From Bacteroidia bacterium (GTDB lineage: Bacteria; Bacteroidota; Bacteroidia; Chitinophagales; Chitinophagaceae), in NCBI GenBank assembly GCA_030426665.1, contig JAUHYD010000012.1, positions 94,444 to 158,443 on the forward strand: a DNA stretch of 64,000 bases. Direction: 5' to 3'. This document shows, in pieces, positions 61,268-64,000 of the stretch. Each line of letters opens with the position of its first letter. Position 1 is the first letter of the stretch. The notes below the pieces were generated by a model that was not told where the DNA came from, ran no database searches, and saw only the letters and a program-made list of their open reading frames with translations. The translations under genes and the position numbers were made by a program.

Positions 61268-62212
61268 ATGAGTATGAACGAAACAGAAAAGGTACATTGT
61301 CTTATCATCGGGTCAGGGCCGGCAGGCTATACTGCCGCTATATATGCTGCTAGAGCAAATCTTAAACCCGTGCTATATCAGGGAATGCAACCCGGTGGAC
61401 AGTTGACAATAACAACTGATGTAGAGAACTACCCTGGTTATCCCAATGGTGTTATGGGGCCTCAGATGATGGTTGATTTTGAACAACAGGCTCAACGAAT
61501 GGGAGCGGATATCAGATGGGGTATGGCAACTAAAGTTGACTTTTCTTCGAGGCCGTACAAGGTGGAGATTGATGAAGAAAAGTGGATAGAGGCCGACGCT
61601 GTAATAATTGCAACCGGAGCATCAGCTAAGTGGTTGGGTATGGAGTCTGAGCAAAGGCTGAACGGTCACGGAGTCTCTGCATGTGCCGTATGTGATGGGT
61701 TTTTCTTCAAAAATAAGGAAGTAGCGATTGTTGGTGCCGGGGATACGGCTTGTGAGGAAGCACTGTATCTGTCAAAATTGTGCAGCAATGTGCATATGTT
61801 CGTTAGAAAGGGTGAGATGCGCGCCAGCAAGGTAATGCAGGCTAGAGTATTGAAAACGGAAAACATCAAAGTCTATTGGAATACAGAGACCGTTGAGATA
61901 ATGGGAGAGAGTAAGGTTGAAAATGTCAAAGTCCGCAACAATCAAACTAATGAGGAAACAGTCGTTCCTGTTTCTGCTTTTTTTGTAGCAATCGGGCATG
62001 AGCCAAACTCTTCATTGTTCAAGGGTGTGTTGGATATGGATGATCAGGGATATCTTATCACTAAGCCTGGAAGTACGCAAACAAATATAGAAGGTGTGTA
62101 TGCCTGTGGCGATGTTCAGGATAAGATTTACAGGCAGGCCGTTAGTGCTGCTGGTACCGGCTGTATGGCTGCGTTAGATGCAGAGCGGTATCTCGGTGCG
62201 TTGGAGTTGTAG
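61268..62212 (+). CDS. trxB: Thioredoxin-disulfide reductase
   Basis: A 314-residue FAD enzyme that uses NADPH to reduce thioredoxin. The FAD-binding GSGPAG is at residues 15-20. The redox cysteines are C139 and C142 in CAVCDG, followed by the NADPH-binding GAGDTACEEA. YACGDVQD near the C-terminus binds FAD. ATG 61268 is chosen; a TTG ten codons earlier is also in frame. A terminator follows. Confidence 0.96.
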   Translation: MSMNETEKVHCLIIGSGPAGYTAAIYAARANLKPVLYQGMQPGGQLTITTDVENYPGYPNGVMGPQMMVDFEQQAQRMGADIRWGMATKVDFSSRPYKVEIDEEKWIEADAVIIATGASAKWLGMESEQRLNGHGVSACAVCDGFFFKNKEVAIVGAGDTACEEALYLSKLCSNVHMFVRKGEMRASKVMQARVLKTENIKVYWNTETVEIMGESKVENVKVRNNQTNEETVVPVSAFFVAIGHEPNSSLFKGVLDMDDQGYLITKPGSTQTNIEGVYACGDVQDKIYRQAVSAAGTGCMAALDAERYLGALEL

Positions 62213-62238
62213 TTTTTACTTTTGTGATTTTTAGCGAT

Positions 62239-62269
62239 AAAAAGCCATGCAAATTTTGTGTGGCTTTTT
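62239..62269 (+). terminator. Terminator of trxB
   Basis: AAAAAGCCATGC pairs with GTGTGGCTTTTT (12 bp, two wobble pairs) around a 7-base loop, and ends in a T tract. Confidence 0.8.
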
Positions 62270-62481
62270 CGTTTGTTGGAGGTTTGGTAACTGCTTTGTG
62301 TTAATGACGGGGACATGAGTATGAACTGGTGTTTTAATTGAAATATGCAATTTGTAATTTCTATATTTATTGTTAAATTTAATTAAATTTTGGTTATATT
62401 TATGTTTCGATATTCTCCATGCACTTTGATAAGTTTATACATGTAATTTTATTTAAAATCAATTTTCAAAAACAGTCGGAT

Positions 62482-64000
62482 ATGAAGAAAGTTTACTTAT
62501 TGCTACTAATGATTTGTTTCAATTTTATCGGGTATAGCCAAACCACGTTTAGCTATTCGGGCTCAATAGAAACTTACACGGTTCCTGCCGGTATCACCTC
62601 GGTCGTAATTACTGCCAGCGGTGCTCAGGGCGGCAGTGGCGGCGGAACAGGTGGGCAAGGTGCCATTATGCAAGGACAGTTTACTGTTACTCCGGGTCAG
62701 GTTCTGAAGATTTTAGTGGGACAGCAGGGCTTGTCCGGAAGCTATACAGGCGGCGGCGGCGGTGGCTCGTTCGTTTGGGACGACGCTACCGGAGATTTAT
62801 TAATAGCTGCCGGCGGTGGCGGAGGCTCGGGGTATAGCGGTTCGCCTAATGGAATTAATGCTACCGTCGACGAGGACGGTCTGCAGGGAGGTCACGGTGC
62901 AGGTGGCGGCGGTGTTGGCGGTCATGGAGGCACAAGCCCGGGAACCTCCGCAGATGCGGCAGGAGGATGTGGTTGGCTTTCTGATGGTGCAGACGGTGCA
63001 ATTTCAACAACTGGTTGTGCTACCTCTCAGGGGGGCACTCGGCCGTTGGATGGTGGCGCAGGAGGAACCTATGGAGGAACATCCAGTTCTACTAATGGCT
63101 CCGGCGGTTTTGGCGGCGGCGGCGGCTCTCAGGGCAGATGCGGCGCGGTTGGCGGCGGCGGTGGCGGTGGCTACAGCGGTGGTGGCGGCGGTGGTGATAA
63201 TGGAAGCCCATATTATCCCGGCGGCGGAGGTGGCTCCTTCAACGGAGGTTCAGATCAGGACAACAGCGTGGGGAATACAGGAAACGGAGAGATTGTAATT
63301 GCTCCTCCTCCATGTACTAACCCGCCTTCAAGCACCGGGTCTGACGTTTATTGTGTGGGAGGTTCTGCGACACTTACTAACTCAGATGGTACCGGAACTT
63401 GGTCCAGTAGCAATAGTGCTGTGGCTGCTATTGTAAGCACTTCGGGTGTAATTACAGGCGGCTCCGCCGGAACGGCCTCAATATCATACATCGTTCCTGG
63501 TGGTTGTTTTTCTGCAATTACAGTTACTGTAAATGGTATGCCCGCTGTAAGTGGTATTACTTCAAATGCTCCTTTGTGCGCAGGTAACACACTTACATTG
63601 GTTGGTGATGCACCTGCTAACGTGACTGATTTTTCATGGGCGGGTCCGGCTTCTATAACCGGAGCAAGTACTGCTTCGGCATCAGTTCCGGATATTACTA
63701 CTGCAGGTTTAGGTACTTACTCATTAACAGTTAGTAATGGTAGCGGTGTTGGTTGTTCCCAAACGTATACAACATCAGCGACAATATTGACATCTCCCGG
63801 TTCCAATGTGGGAACTGCAAGTATATGTGAAAGTTTCACCAGTTCATTCCTTAACTCAGTATCTGGTGGTACATGGAGCAGTACAAGTCCATCTGTAGCC
63901 CCTGTAAGCACAACCGGTGTTGTGACAGCGGCATCTGCAGGTACTTCTACATTATCTTATACATTATCTTCAGGTTGTGCTGCTACCACTGTAATTACAG
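62482..64000 (+). CDS. Secreted glycine-rich and Ig-like protein, cut by window end
   Basis: An open frame from ATG 62482 to the window end (506 codons, no stop). A signal peptide (about 1-20, ending GYSQ) is followed by a glycine-rich domain (about 21-272) that starts TFSYSGSIETYTVPAGITS and is matched by the nested domain at 50395. After that come Ig-like modules of the giant-protein type (DVYCVGGSATLTNSDGTGTW and further SVSGGTWSSTSP). The 3' end and any T9SS tail lie outside the window. A shorter frame at 62816 is a shadow of this one. Confidence 0.88.
   Translation, partial: MKKVYLLLLMICFNFIGYSQTTFSYSGSIETYTVPAGITSVVITASGAQGGSGGGTGGQGAIMQGQFTVTPGQVLKILVGQQGLSGSYTGGGGGGSFVWDDATGDLLIAAGGGGGSGYSGSPNGINATVDEDGLQGGHGAGGGGVGGHGGTSPGTSADAAGGCGWLSDGADGAISTTGCATSQGGTRPLDGGAGGTYGGTSSSTNGSGGFGGGGGSQGRCGAVGGGGGGGYSGGGGGGDNGSPYYPGGGGGSFNGGSDQDNSVGNTGNGEIVIAPPPCTNPPSSTGSDVYCVGGSATLTNSDGTGTWSSSNSAVAAIVSTSGVITGGSAGTASISYIVPGGCFSAITVTVNGMPAVSGITSNAPLCAGNTLTLVGDAPANVTDFSWAGPASITGASTASASVPDITTAGLGTYSLTVSNGSGVGCSQTYTTSATILTSPGSNVGTASICESFTSSFLNSVSGGTWSSTSPSVAPVSTTGVVTAASAGTSTLSYTLSSGCAATTVIT

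Noticed and set aside
62816..63298. A 160-residue open frame on the plus strand
   Set aside because: It overlaps the glycine-rich domain of the 62482 gene in another frame; glycine codons read out of frame give Ala/Val/Arg-rich sequence without a start context.

Overview
The window looks like a chromosomal segment from a member of the Bacteroidota, probably Chitinophagales. Evidence for this: several large secreted proteins end in type IX secretion (T9SS) sorting domains; promoters match the Bacteroidota pattern TTG-N18-20-TAnnTTTG; ribosome binding sites are mostly absent; and there are BlaI/M56, DUF4249, DUF4932 and TPR-cyclase genes. The species assignment is inference.

Region by region. 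0-4.3 kb: housekeeping genes (queA, a GNAT acetyltransferase, a deoxyhypusine-synthase-like protein, a mitochondrial-type citrate synthase). 4.4-5.5 kb: an intact tRNA-Val(UAC) inside a tandem array of tRNA remnants, terminators, CCCGAT/ATCGGG hairpins and two GIY-YIG nuclease copies, one broken by a stop codon. 5.6-8.9 kb: a dienelactone hydrolase, a DoxX-like membrane protein, a Crp/Fnr regulator and its likely target, a DUF4386 gene that carries an FNR-type palindrome upstream. 9-16.3 kb: two paralogous TPR-adenylate cyclases flanking a secreted papain-like protease operon. 16.5-28.1 kb: divergent genes for two T9SS cargo proteins, one of them a 2761-residue protein with about 31 Ig-like modules.

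28.3-42.3 kb: mixed chromosomal genes, including tilS, a rhomboid protease, a Y-family polymerase next to a SplB-like radical SAM protein, outer-membrane proteins, an acyltransferase with no ordinary start codon, map and tRNA-Pro. 42.3-49.6 kb: a PadR regulator overlapping a membrane gene, a tandem duplicate of that pair whose second padR has decayed, a BlaI-BlaR1-type pair with clear operators, a DUF2157 gene and truA. 49.8-64 kb: a second T9SS cargo protein with a nested glycine-rich domain, an OmpA/TSP3 protein directly behind it, TonB, an MBL hydrolase, a glycosyltransferase, an L,D-transpeptidase, a DUF4249 lipoprotein and trxB. A glycine-rich secreted protein starts at 62482 and runs off the end.

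The most unusual structure is the tRNA/GIY-YIG array at 4.5-5.5 kb, which resembles a small self-duplicating, tRNA-linked element. Next are the regulatory palindromes, which sit exactly on or beside predicted promoter elements (Crp/Fnr, PadR, BlaI), and the same Ig-like and glycine-rich modules being reused in several separate secreted proteins. No CRISPR array, rRNA, prophage or transposase was seen.
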